From positions 17,857 through 81,856 of the forward strand of contig DATHVI010000131.1 of NCBI GenBank assembly GCA_035461385.1: a stretch of DNA of 64,000 bases, written 5' to 3'. This stretch comes from DATHVI01 sp035461385 (GTDB taxonomy: Bacteria > Actinomycetota > Thermoleophilia > Solirubrobacterales > 70-9). Made by a program: the position numbers and the translations under genes. Of the stretch, positions 24,387 to 32,591 are shown one piece after another; the first letter of the stretch is position 1; the number at the start of each line of letters is the position of its first letter. Below the pieces are notes generated by a model. That model made no database searches, was not told where the DNA came from, and saw nothing but the letters and a program-made list of their open reading frames with translations.

Positions 24387-26858
24387 GTGAGCGAGCAGGA
24401 ACTCTCGCGGCTCACACCCTCGACGAGCGAGCAGCAGATCCTCGCGACCGCGGAGCAGCGGGGACCCTGGGTGCTCGTCTACCGGGGCTGGAGCCCGGCA
24501 CAGGAAGGGCATCGCGAGGCGCTGTGCACGACCGGTAACGGATACTTCGCGACCAGGGGCGCCGCGCCCGAGGCGCGGGCCGACGGCATCCACTACCCGG
24601 GCACGTACGTCGCCGGGACGTTCAACCGCCTTCGGACCGAGATCGCAGGCCGCGAGGTGAAGGACGAGAGCATCGTCAACGTCCCCAACTGGCTGCCGCT
24701 CGGCTTCCGGCTCGAGGACGGCCCATGGTTCGAGGTCGCCGCGGTCGAGCTGCTCGACTACGAGCAGGAGCTCGACCTGCGGCGCGGACTGCTGACGCGG
24801 ACGGTCAGGTTCCGCGACCGCGCGGGGCGGCGGACCCGAGTCGTCCAGCGCCGGTTCGTGAGCATGGCGCGAGCGCATCTCGGGGCGCTCGAGATCGAGA
24901 TCGAGCCCGAGGACTGGTCGGGCCGGGTCGAGGTCCGCTCGGCGCTCGACGGCACGGTCCGCAACTCCGGCGTCGCACGCTACGAGGGCCTCGCGAACCT
25001 TCACCTCGATGTCGAGGGGACGACGGAGATCGACGCGGAGACGATCGGCCTCGAGGCCCGGACCACGCAGTCGCGGATCGTGATCGCCGAGGCCGCGACG
25101 ACCCGCGTCCGCGCCGGTCGGGCGACCGAGCGCTGGCTCGCCGAGTCGGAGGGGGGGATCGCGCATCACATCGTCCTCGAGGTTCGGCGCGGGGAGCCGG
25201 CCGTGGTCGAGAAGATCGCGGCGATCCACACCTCCCGCGACCCGGCGATCTCAGAGCCGGGCGAGGCCGCCCGGCTGACGCTCGCCGCCGCCGCCGACTT
25301 CGAGCGGCTGCTGGCCGAGCACGTCACCCGCTGGGCCCATCTGTGGGAGCGCGCGGGGATCGAGCTCGACGAGGGGGAGCGGACGCGGTTCGCGCTCAAC
25401 GCCCACATCTTCCACATGCTCCAGGTGATCTCCGAGCACACCGCAGGGCTCGACGTCAGCGTCCCCGCCCGCGGTCTCCACGGCGAGGCCTATCGCGGAC
25501 ACATCTTCTGGGATGAGCTGTTCCTGTTCCCGTACCTGAGCTTCCGTTTCCCCGGCCTCGCCAAGTCGCTGCTTCGCTACCGCCACCGCCGGCTCCCCGC
25601 GGCGCGGCGGGCTGCGGCCGCGGCCGGGTTGCGGGGCGCGATGTTCCCCTGGCAGAGCGGCTCCGACGGTCGCGAGGAGACTCCCCTGATCCACCTCAAC
25701 CCGAAGTCCGGGCGCTGGGTGCCGGACAACTCCCGCCGCCAGTACCACATCAGCGCCGCGGTCGCCTACAACGTCATCCACCACTACCGGGTGACGCGGG
25801 ACCTCGACTTCATCGCCTTCCGGGGGGCCGAGATCGTGCTCGAGGTGGCGCGGTTCTGGGGCAGCATCGCCGAGCTCGACGCGGAGACGGGGCGCTACGT
25901 CATCCGGGGCGCGATGGGGCCCGACGAGTACCACGACGCCTATCCGGGCGCCGACCGTCCGGGGCTCGACAACAACGCCTACACCAACGTCACGGCGGTC
26001 TGGGTGCTGTGCCGCGCGCTCGAGCTCCTCGAGCATCTCCCGCGTGCGAGGGCGGCGGCGCTGATCGAGCGGATCGAGCTCTCGACCGCGGAGCTCGACC
26101 GCTGGCGCGAGATCAGCGAGCGGATGACGGTGCCGTTCCACGGCGACGGCATCATCAGCCAGTTCGAGGGCTACGACGGGCTCGAGGAGTTCGACTGGGC
26201 GGGCTACCGTGACCGCTACGGCGACATCCAGCGCCTCGACCGGATCCTCGAGGCCGAGGGGGACACGACGAACCGCTACAAGGCCTCGAAGCAGCCCGAC
26301 GCGCTGATGCTGCTGTTCCTGTTCACTCCCGACGAGCTGAGATCGCTGTTCGACCGGCTCGGGTACACGCTCGGGCCCGGGGCGATCGCGCGCAACATCG
26401 ACTACTACTCCCGCCGAACCTCGCACGGCTCGACGCTCAGCCGCGTCGTCGGCTCTTGGGTGCTGGCTCGAGCCGACCGGGCGGCGTCGTGGGCGCTGTT
26501 CCGCGAGGCGCTCGAGAGCGACCTGTCCGACATCCAGGGAGGGACCACCGCCGAGGGAATCCACCTCGGCGCGATGGCGGGGACCGTCGACCTGATCCAG
26601 CGCGGCTACACCGGTATCGAGCCGCGCGAGGACGCACTCGCGTTCGCTCCCGTGCTTCCCGAGGACCTGCGCGGGATGTCGTTCTCGATCCACTACCGCG
26701 ACCACTGGGATGTCGGGGTGAGGATCGACCGGGACTCGATCAGCATCACCCTCCCGGAGTCCGACCTCGATCCGCCGATCACCGTCGAGGTCGGCGACCA
26801 GCGGGTCCGTGTGGCGCCCGGGGAGACACGCGTGTTCGGGCTTGCGGTCCACGCTTGA
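24387..26858 (+). CDS. GH65 family glycoside phosphorylase/hydrolase (trehalose, maltose or kojibiose type)
   Basis: An 823-residue GTG-started enzyme. The N-terminal beta-sandwich domain (about 1-290, with GNGYFATRGAAPEA) is followed by an (alpha/alpha)6 catalytic barrel (about 330-700) and a small C-terminal beta domain. The segment GAMGPDEYHDAY holds the general-acid glutamate at about residue 513, and KQPDALMLLFLF and SRRTSHGSTLS are typical of the phosphate-binding part of phosphorylases. Together with the upstream beta-PGM it would phosphorolyse a stored disaccharide and save ATP, fitting an energy-poor dormant state. Its stop overlaps the TTG start of the P-type ATPase gene. The exact disaccharide cannot be assigned. 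Confidence 0.87.
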   Translation: MSEQELSRLTPSTSEQQILATAEQRGPWVLVYRGWSPAQEGHREALCTTGNGYFATRGAAPEARADGIHYPGTYVAGTFNRLRTEIAGREVKDESIVNVPNWLPLGFRLEDGPWFEVAAVELLDYEQELDLRRGLLTRTVRFRDRAGRRTRVVQRRFVSMARAHLGALEIEIEPEDWSGRVEVRSALDGTVRNSGVARYEGLANLHLDVEGTTEIDAETIGLEARTTQSRIVIAEAATTRVRAGRATERWLAESEGGIAHHIVLEVRRGEPAVVEKIAAIHTSRDPAISEPGEAARLTLAAAADFERLLAEHVTRWAHLWERAGIELDEGERTRFALNAHIFHMLQVISEHTAGLDVSVPARGLHGEAYRGHIFWDELFLFPYLSFRFPGLAKSLLRYRHRRLPAARRAAAAAGLRGAMFPWQSGSDGREETPLIHLNPKSGRWVPDNSRRQYHISAAVAYNVIHHYRVTRDLDFIAFRGAEIVLEVARFWGSIAELDAETGRYVIRGAMGPDEYHDAYPGADRPGLDNNAYTNVTAVWVLCRALELLEHLPRARAAALIERIELSTAELDRWREISERMTVPFHGDGIISQFEGYDGLEEFDWAGYRDRYGDIQRLDRILEAEGDTTNRYKASKQPDALMLLFLFTPDELRSLFDRLGYTLGPGAIARNIDYYSRRTSHGSTLSRVVGSWVLARADRAASWALFREALESDLSDIQGGTTAEGIHLGAMAGTVDLIQRGYTGIEPREDALAFAPVLPEDLRGMSFSIHYRDHWDVGVRIDRDSISITLPESDLDPPITVEVGDQRVRVAPGETRVFGLAVHA

Positions 26859-29236
26859 CGGACCGCCCCGATCCGGGCCCGGGCGACCGCGGCCTGACCG
26901 CCTCAGAGGTCGCCGAGCGCATCCGCGGGGGACGGGTGAACGAGGTCCCGCGCGCCCCTACCCGCACCTTCGGGGAGATCGTGCGCGCGAACCTCCTCAC
27001 CCCGGTGAACGCGATCATCGGCTCGCTCCTGGCCGTGATCCTGGTCGCGTATCCGGGCCCCGATGCGCTGTTCGCCGGGGTGGTGGTGTCGAACACGATC
27101 ATCGGGATCGTCCAGGAGCTGCGCGCGCGACGAGCGCTCGAGAGCCTCGCGGTCCTGAACGTGATCAGGGCCCGGGTGGTCAGGGACGGCCGAGTCGAGG
27201 AGATCCCCTACGAGCAGGTGGTCGCCGACGACGTGATCGAGCTCCAACCGGGCGACCAGGTCGGCGTCGACGGCGAGGTGCTTCGAGCCGCCTCGCTCGA
27301 GGTCAACGAGGCGCTGCTCACGGGGGAGTCGGAGCCGGTGGTCAAGTCGCCGGGCGACGACGTGCTCTCGGGGAGCTTCGTCGCCGCGGGGACGGGCCGG
27401 ATGCGGGCGACGAGGATCGGGGCCGCGGCCTACGCCAGCGGCCTCGCCGAGGAGGCGCGACGCTTCCAGCTCGTCGACTCCGAGCTCCGGGCCGGCGTCA
27501 ACGTGGTTCTGCGGTGGCTGACCTGGATCATCCCGCCGCTCGCCGTACTGCTCGCGATCGTGCTGCTCGGCTTCGGCGAGAGCTGGCGCGAGGCGCTGCG
27601 GGGCACGGTCGCGGCCTCGGTGGCGATGGTCCCCGACGGCCTCGTCCTGCTGACCAGCATCGCGTTCATCGTCGGCATCCTCGAGCTCGCCCGCCGCCGG
27701 GCGCTCGCGCGCGAGCTGGCCTCGGTCGAATTGCTCGCGCGAGTCGACGTGCTCTGCCTTGACAAGACGGGCACGATCACCACCGGCGAGATCGCTTTCA
27801 GCGGGCTGATGCCGGTCGGCGGGGCATCGGCCGACGAGGCGGAGGATGCGCTCGCGGCGCTCGCGGCGGCGGATCCGAATCCGAACGCGACGCTGGCCGC
27901 GATCGGCGCCCGGTTCCGGCCATCACTGGGCTGGAGGCCGGTCCGCACGGTGCCGTTCTCGTCGGCGCGGCGGTGGTCATCGGCCACGTTCGAGGGGCGC
28001 GGGACGTACATCCTCGGCGCCCCCGAGGCCCTGGGCGTCGACGGCGAGGTCCGCGAGCGGGTCGCCACCGAGGCCGCCGTCGGCCGGCGGATCGTCCTCC
28101 TCGCCCGGTCGTCGGACGCGCCGGCAGGGGGCGACCTGCCGCCGGCGCGGACGCCGGTGGCGCTGGTCTCGCTCGAGGACGAGGTCCGGCCGGATGGCGC
28201 CGAGATCCTCGCCTTCTTCGCCGCCCAGGGCGTGGCGCTGAAGGTGATCTCGGGCGACCATCCCGCGACCGTCGCCGCGGTCGCCCGACGCGCCGGGCTC
28301 GCAGGCGCCGGCGACGGGATCGACGCGCGCGAGCTCCCGGCCGGCGAGGATGCCCTCGCCGACGTCGTCGAGGACAACGCGGTCTTCGGCCGGGTGACTC
28401 CGCATCACAAGCAGGCGATGATCGCGGCGCTCAAGTCGCGCGGACATACGGTCGCGATGACCGGCGACGGGGTCAACGACGTGCTCGCGCTCAAGGACGC
28501 AGACATGGGGATCGCGATGGGCGACGGCAGCGACGCGACGCGCGCGGTCGCCGAGCTCGTCCTGCTCGACAACCGCTTCGCCACGCTCCCGGTGGTGCTC
28601 GCCGCCGGTCGCCGCGTGATCAACAACATCGAGCGGGTGGCGAACCTGTTCGTCGCGAAGGCGACCTACGCGGTCCTGCTGACGGCGCTGACGATCGCGT
28701 TCACGGTCGACTTCCCGTTCGTGCCGCGCCAGCTGACGCTGGTCGGGACGTTCAGCATCGGGGTCCCGGGGTTCTTCCTCGCGATGGCCCCGAACGCGCG
28801 CCGCGCCGAGCCGGGGTTCATCCACCGGGTGCTGCGGTTCTCGATCCCTGCGGGGCTCGTCGCCGGAGTGCTGACCTTCGGCGTCTACGAATGGCTGCGG
28901 CGCGATCCCGGCTACACGCTCGCCGAGGCCCGCAGCGCCGCCACCCTCGTCCTGCTCGGCATCGGCCTCGTGATCCTCGCTCGCCTCGCGCGCCCGATCA
29001 ACCGCTGGAAAGCGCTGCTCGTGGCCGGGATGTTCGGGGGCTACCTCGCGGTGCTCTACCTGCCGCCGCTGCGGCGGTTCTTCCTCCTCGAGACTCCGTC
29101 GCTCGAGATCTGGCTGGCCGTGGTCGGGGTCGTCGCGGCGGCGGCGGCGATCCTCCACTTCGGACCGCGCCTGATCCGTTGGTGGGGCGAGGGCGACCGG
29201 CTCCAGGCGCTCCCGCCGGTCGAGCGACCCCCGTAG
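26855..29236 (+). CDS. P-type cation-transporting ATPase (CtpE-like)
   Basis: A 793-residue membrane ATPase starting at TTG 26855 inside the GH65 stop codon. Motifs: actuator LLTGESEPV, phosphorylation site CLDKTGTITTGE with Asp at about residue 303, hinge MTGDGVNDVLALKDADMG, and an M4 segment VAMVPDGLVLLTS with PDGL where calcium pumps have PEGL. Length and the MVPxGLVLLTS pattern fit mycobacterial CtpE, linked to calcium uptake, better than the 905-residue CtpF of the DosR regulon. No N-terminal metal-binding domain is present. Its position at the end of a carbohydrate operon is unusual. The stop codon lies within operator site 4. Confidence 0.85.
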   Translation: MTDRPDPGPGDRGLTASEVAERIRGGRVNEVPRAPTRTFGEIVRANLLTPVNAIIGSLLAVILVAYPGPDALFAGVVVSNTIIGIVQELRARRALESLAVLNVIRARVVRDGRVEEIPYEQVVADDVIELQPGDQVGVDGEVLRAASLEVNEALLTGESEPVVKSPGDDVLSGSFVAAGTGRMRATRIGAAAYASGLAEEARRFQLVDSELRAGVNVVLRWLTWIIPPLAVLLAIVLLGFGESWREALRGTVAASVAMVPDGLVLLTSIAFIVGILELARRRALARELASVELLARVDVLCLDKTGTITTGEIAFSGLMPVGGASADEAEDALAALAAADPNPNATLAAIGARFRPSLGWRPVRTVPFSSARRWSSATFEGRGTYILGAPEALGVDGEVRERVATEAAVGRRIVLLARSSDAPAGGDLPPARTPVALVSLEDEVRPDGAEILAFFAAQGVALKVISGDHPATVAAVARRAGLAGAGDGIDARELPAGEDALADVVEDNAVFGRVTPHHKQAMIAALKSRGHTVAMTGDGVNDVLALKDADMGIAMGDGSDATRAVAELVLLDNRFATLPVVLAAGRRVINNIERVANLFVAKATYAVLLTALTIAFTVDFPFVPRQLTLVGTFSIGVPGFFLAMAPNARRAEPGFIHRVLRFSIPAGLVAGVLTFGVYEWLRRDPGYTLAEARSAATLVLLGIGLVILARLARPINRWKALLVAGMFGGYLAVLYLPPLRRFFLLETPSLEIWLAVVGVVAAAAAILHFGPRLIRWWGEGDRLQALPPVERPP

Positions 29237-29246
29237 CCGCCACGGA
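29230..29246. promoter_or_regulatory. Predicted dormancy-regulon operator, site 4
   Basis: CCCGTAG-CCG-CCACGGA matches 13 of 14 consensus positions. It overlaps the P-type ATPase stop codon and precedes the small gene at 29326 by 80 bp. Confidence 0.5.
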
Positions 29247-29325
29247 GGGTCGCTTCGGGTCATCCGCCTCCGATCCGCGGCGGCGCCCCGATGGAGCCGC
29301 TCGCGCGGCGACGTAGCCTCCTCGC

Positions 29326-29619
29326 ATGGCTCCTCTCGCGACCGACGCCGCCCCGGCGCGTGGAGATCTGCGCTCGGAGCGGCTCCAATCCGGCACCTAC
29401 CTCACCGACGGCGACCGCCTCCTCTGCGTCACCGAGCGATTGCCCGGCCGCGAGCTGCGGGCGGGCGGCGTGATCGTCGAGGTCGAGGACTGCCGGACGC
29501 TCGAGCGGTTCCTCGCCTCCGAGGCGGAGCTGATCGAGGCCGGCGCCCGGATCGTCGATCCCGCCGCCGGGCGCGAGCCCCAGCCGCGCCTCCGCGAGCC
29601 AGTTCCCCGCAGCGCGTAG
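29326..29619 (+). CDS. Hypothetical 97-residue protein of the stress island
   Basis: A small soluble protein with no recognised family. It has a beta-rich centre (LQSGTYLTDGDRLLCVTERLPGRELRAGG then VIVEVEDCRTLERFL) and a helical, acidic follow-up (SEAELIEAGARIVDP), ending Pro/Arg-rich. The two cysteines are 30-odd residues apart. It is flanked by operator-like palindromes on both sides (29230 upstream, 29628 downstream), which supports it as an expressed gene of the dormancy set. The ATG at 29326 is chosen; another ATG lies at 29291 in a different frame. Confidence 0.6.
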   Translation: MAPLATDAAPARGDLRSERLQSGTYLTDGDRLLCVTERLPGRELRAGGVIVEVEDCRTLERFLASEAELIEAGARIVDPAAGREPQPRLREPVPRSA

Positions 29620-29627
29620 CCGCCCCC

Positions 29628-29644
29628 TCCGTGCGCGCTACGGA
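29628..29644. promoter_or_regulatory. Predicted dormancy-regulon operator, site 5
   Basis: TCCGTGC-GCG-CTACGGA matches all 14 defined positions and is one of the best sites. A weaker second copy, ACGGGAA-TCC-CCACCGA at 29651-29667 with one intact half, follows 23 bp further on. Both precede the Hsp20 gene by about 100 bp. Confidence 0.6.
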
Positions 29645-29758
29645 GCCGCTACGGGAATCCCCACCGATGACCGCGGCCGCCTGCCGGTGTACCGTCGTCG
29701 CAGGGAGACCACCCCAAGGAAGGATCACGCGGTCTCCCGCACCGATAGGAGGTATCGC

Positions 29759-30202
29759 ATGCCTAGCACGCTTGCCGGCTGGAGCCCGTTCACGGACCTG
29801 GCCGAGCTGCGCCGCCGGTTCGACCGCCTGTTCGAGGAGACCGAGGCCGGGGGTCGTGCCTGGTCGCCATCGGTCGACCTGATCCGCGGCGACGACGAGC
29901 TCACGCTGAAGGCCGATCTGCCCGGAATCACGCCCGAGGAGGTCGAGATCGAGGTCGTCGACGGCGTCCTCACCGTCTCCGGCGAGCACACCGAGGAGCG
30001 CGAGGAAGGGGACGAGCGTTATCTCCGGCGCGAGCGCCGCAGAGGCTCGTTCCGGCGCTCGATGACGCTGCCCGAGGGGGTTGAGCCCGAGCGAATCGAG
30101 GCCGCGGTCGCGGACGGACTGCTCGAGGTGAGGATCCCGCTCCCCGCGGCCGGGAAGGCCACCCAGACGGTGAAGATCAAGCCGACGGCCGGGTCGGACT
30201 GA
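29759..30202 (+). CDS. Small heat shock protein, Hsp20/alpha-crystallin family
   Basis: A 147-residue chaperone. The N-terminal arm (WSPFTDLAELRRRFDRLF) is followed by the alpha-crystallin domain from about residue 38: PSVDLIRGDDELTLKADLPGI, VEIEVVDGVLTVSGEH, then ERRRGSFRRSMTLPEGV and DGLLEVRIPLP. It holds unfolding proteins in large oligomers without ATP. ATG 29759 has a textbook ribosome-binding site (TAGGAGGTATCGC). It is the counterpart of mycobacterial HspX/Acr, the best-known DosR target, and has the strongest operator match of the window upstream. A site-2 protease gene follows after 59 bases. Confidence 0.92.
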   Translation: MPSTLAGWSPFTDLAELRRRFDRLFEETEAGGRAWSPSVDLIRGDDELTLKADLPGITPEEVEIEVVDGVLTVSGEHTEEREEGDERYLRRERRRGSFRRSMTLPEGVEPERIEAAVADGLLEVRIPLPAAGKATQTVKIKPTAGSD

Positions 30203-30261
30203 GGCCGGGCGCTCGCGGGAGGTCGCGCCGCGCGGCTTCCCGCGACGACACCGCCGCCCCG

Positions 30262-31401
30262 ATGCCGGGTCGCAGCTTCAAGGTCGGCCGCCTGTACGGG
30301 ATTCCGATCGGGATTCATCCGCTGTGGCTGGTGATCGTCGCCCTGATCACCTGGTCGCTGGGCGAGGCCTACTACCCGGACACGGTCGCCGGTATCTCGA
30401 CCGGGCTCGCCTACGCGCTCGGTCTCGCGAGCGCCCTGCTCCTGTTCGCCAGCATCCTCGCCCACGAGCTCGGACATGCGCTGGTCGCTCGGCGCCGGGG
30501 CGTCGAGATCGAGGAGATCGACCTCTGGCTCCTCGGCGGGGTTGCGAAGCTGAAGGGCTCGCCCGAGCAACCCGGGGACGAGTTGCGGTACGCGCTCGCG
30601 GGCCCGCTCGTGACGCTCGCGATCGCAGCCGCCTTCGGCGCCGTCCTCGCCGCGCTCCCGGCGTCGTCCCCGGAAGCCCTTTCGGCACTGATCGCCTACC
30701 AGGCGCTGGTCAACGCGGCGATCCTCGGCTTCAACCTGCTGCCCGCCTTTCCACTCGATGGCGGACGCGTGCTCCGGGCCGTGCTCTGGGCGCGGTACTC
30801 CGACCTCAACCGAGCGACTGCCCGGGCCGCCGGGATCGGGCGGGGCTTCGCGTACGCGTTCGTCGGGTTCGGCGTCCTGAGCGCGTTCGCGGGCGCCCCG
30901 GGCGGGCTCTGGCTGCTCGTGATCGGCCTCTTCCTCGTGCTCGCGAGCCGGGGCGAGGAGGAGATGGTCCGGATCAGGGCGACGCTCGGCGGGCTTCCGC
31001 TTCGCCGGCTGATGGCCTTCCCCGCTCGGACCGTCCCCGCGTCGACCCACATCGAGGATGCGCTTGCGAACCACTTCGTTCCGTTCGGCTACCGATCGTT
31101 CCCGGTCCTCGAGGCGGGGCGTCCGATCGGGCTGTTGACGATCGACGCGGTCGAGCGGCTGTCGCCCGCGGAGCGCCGCACGCGGACCGCGGGAGAGCTC
31201 GCCGATCGCGATCCGAGCCTGCTCGTCGACGAGGGGATCGAGGTCGACGAGCTCCTGGCGCTGCCGGGCTTCAACCGCTTGGGTCGCGTCGTCGTGCGCG
31301 GCGACGACGGCGATGTCGGCCTGCTGTCGCTGACTGCGCTCGAGCGGGCGTTGCGTGCCCGGGGGCTCGCGGCCGGGTCCGCGGCCCCCGAAAGATCCTG
31401 A
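30262..31401 (+). CDS. Site-2 protease-like M50 metalloprotease with CBS domains (Rip3-like)
   Basis: A 379-residue membrane protein. About six TM helices contain the zinc motif HELGH (residues 68-72) in TM2 and the second active-site motif FNLLPAFPLDGGRVLRA. After the membrane part come two CBS-like domains (about 235-370: AFPARTVPASTHIEDALANHF, then DEGIEVDELLALPGF). The architecture equals mycobacterial Rip3 (Rv2625c), a DosR-regulated intramembrane protease next to hrp1. It probably cleaves a membrane-bound anti-sigma factor or regulator under stress, with the CBS pair sensing nucleotides. It is 59 bases downstream of hsp20 and probably cotranscribed with it. Confidence 0.88.
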   Translation: MPGRSFKVGRLYGIPIGIHPLWLVIVALITWSLGEAYYPDTVAGISTGLAYALGLASALLLFASILAHELGHALVARRRGVEIEEIDLWLLGGVAKLKGSPEQPGDELRYALAGPLVTLAIAAAFGAVLAALPASSPEALSALIAYQALVNAAILGFNLLPAFPLDGGRVLRAVLWARYSDLNRATARAAGIGRGFAYAFVGFGVLSAFAGAPGGLWLLVIGLFLVLASRGEEEMVRIRATLGGLPLRRLMAFPARTVPASTHIEDALANHFVPFGYRSFPVLEAGRPIGLLTIDAVERLSPAERRTRTAGELADRDPSLLVDEGIEVDELLALPGFNRLGRVVVRGDDGDVGLLSLTALERALRARGLAAGSAAPERS

Positions 31402-31409
31402 CAAGCGGG

Positions 31410-31426
31410 TCGGTAGTCAGCGCGGA
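31410..31426. promoter_or_regulatory. Predicted dormancy-regulon operator, site 6
   Basis: TCGGTAG-TCA-GCGCGGA matches 13 of 14 consensus positions. It lies nine bases after the protease stop and 81 bp before the DUF1918 gene. Confidence 0.5.
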
Positions 31427-31506
31427 GGCCGGATCGGTGATCCCTGCGGATGAACCCGGCGGCAGGGTGCGCGACGCTTGCGGTAGCGAGTGAAAGGAGG
31501 CTCCTG

Positions 31507-31797
31507 ATGGCCCGAGATCTACGGCTTGCGGGTCCACGCCAAGGTGACCTTCGTCCTCGATCGACCTTGACCATGGATGCTGAACGCTCCAGATCGATGC
31601 TGCGGGCGAGCCCGGGTGACCGGGTGGTGATCCACGGTCACCATCTCGGCGAGCCCGAGCGCGACGGCGAGATCCTCGAGGTGATGGGAGAGAACGGGGC
31701 GCCGCCCTACCTCGTCCGCTGGTCGGATGACGGCCACGTCTCGGAGCTCTACCCGGCGGACGACGCCCACATCGAACGCCTCGGGCGCGAGGACTGA
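31507..31797 (+). CDS. DUF1918 domain protein (Rv0569-like)
   Basis: A 96-residue protein whose last 65 residues are a DUF1918 domain: SPGDRVVIHGHHLGEPERDGEILEV, then GENGAPPYLVRWSDDGHVSELYPADDAHI. This SH3-like small beta barrel is found in mycobacterial Rv0569, a DosR-regulon member reported to bind DNA. AAAGGAGG six bases before ATG 31507 favours this start, giving a 29-residue basic extension. The family usually begins near the internal ATG at 31597 (MLRASPGDR), so a shorter form is possible. It stands alone, preceded by operator site 6. Confidence 0.8.
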   Translation: MARDLRLAGPRQGDLRPRSTLTMDAERSRSMLRASPGDRVVIHGHHLGEPERDGEILEVMGENGAPPYLVRWSDDGHVSELYPADDAHIERLGRED

Positions 31798-31839
31798 GCG
31801 CTCTCTGCGCGAGGTCGACCGAGCCTGCGCCGCTGAGGG

Positions 31840-32574
31840 TCAGGCAAGCGGTCGATACGGCGGCTCGACGTCCCTCCCGGCGATGATCGCCGACGGCGCG
31901 GCACGGGCGATCCAGTCGATGTGAGGGGCGGTGGTCTCGATCTCGCTCAGGGCCGCGAGACCCCCCGACAGCTCGACCGGGCGCCCGTGGACTGCCGAGT
32001 GGGAGTCGCTCCCGAGCACGTGGATGAGTCCGCGCATCGCGAGCTCGGCCATCGCCGCCGCCGTCTCGGGCTCGATCATGAACGCGGCGGTCGCCTGAAC
32101 GAGCGCTCCGCGCGCGATCAGCTCCGCCAGCCGCCGCTCGAGGTCGGCGGTCAAGTGGCGCTCAGGATGCGCGATGACGCTGCGGAAGCCGCGCGCGGCG
32201 AGGTCGTCGACCGTCTGCCGCAGCGAATCCGAGAGCGGTCCCGGCGCCGGCTCGACCAGGATCCAGCGGCGGCCGGCGCCGAGCGAGACCCGCCGGAGCT
32301 CGTCGGCGCTGAGGCCCCCGGCGGTGGTCTCGGCGACCTCGCCGCCAGCGAGCACGCGGGCGGACACCCTCGCTCGCTCGAGCGCCGTGTTGAGCTCCGC
32401 GACGTGGTCCCGCAGCGCTTCGATCCGAACGTCGTGGTCGTGGCGGATGTGCGGTGTGGCGCAGACGAGCTCGATCCCGTCGGCTGCCGCCTGGCTCGCC
32501 ATCGCGACGGCGTCGTCGAGCTCCTGCGCCCCGTCGTCGATCCCCGGGACGATGTGGCAGTGGAGGTCGATCAC
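31840..32574 (-). CDS. CpsB/YwqE-type PHP-fold phosphatase
   Basis: A 244-residue PHP-domain metalloenzyme. It has the HxH motif at the start (IDLHCHIVPGIDDGAQ), ATPHIRHDHDVR, EVAETT in the middle, IAHPERHL and, near the end, VLGSDSHSAVHGRP; these histidines and aspartates bind the di/tri-metal centre of CpsB/YwqE tyrosine-protein phosphatases. Such enzymes dephosphorylate tyrosine kinases of capsule synthesis, but no kinase or capsule genes are near. The GTG at 32574 gives the family start. It follows the USP gene by 17 bases on the same strand, so it is probably expressed with it, an unusual partnership. Confidence 0.8.
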   Translation of the reverse strand: MIDLHCHIVPGIDDGAQELDDAVAMASQAAADGIELVCATPHIRHDHDVRIEALRDHVAELNTALERARVSARVLAGGEVAETTAGGLSADELRRVSLGAGRRWILVEPAPGPLSDSLRQTVDDLAARGFRSVIAHPERHLTADLERRLAELIARGALVQATAAFMIEPETAAAMAELAMRGLIHVLGSDSHSAVHGRPVELSGGLAALSEIETTAPHIDWIARAAPSAIIAGRDVEPPYRPLA

Positions 32575-32591
32575 GTCGCCACGACCGGCGG

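Noticed and set aside
24340..24400. Short palindrome CGACAT-TC-ATGTCG and a GTGAGCGAGC direct repeat before the GH65 gene
   Set aside because: Too short and inside an operon gap; likely chance or a minor processing site.
25251..26852. 533-codon minus-strand frame opposite the GH65 gene
   Set aside because: Antisense shadow: composition is Arg/Glu/Asp/Val-biased with no motifs, whereas the plus-strand enzyme shows intact catalytic motifs.
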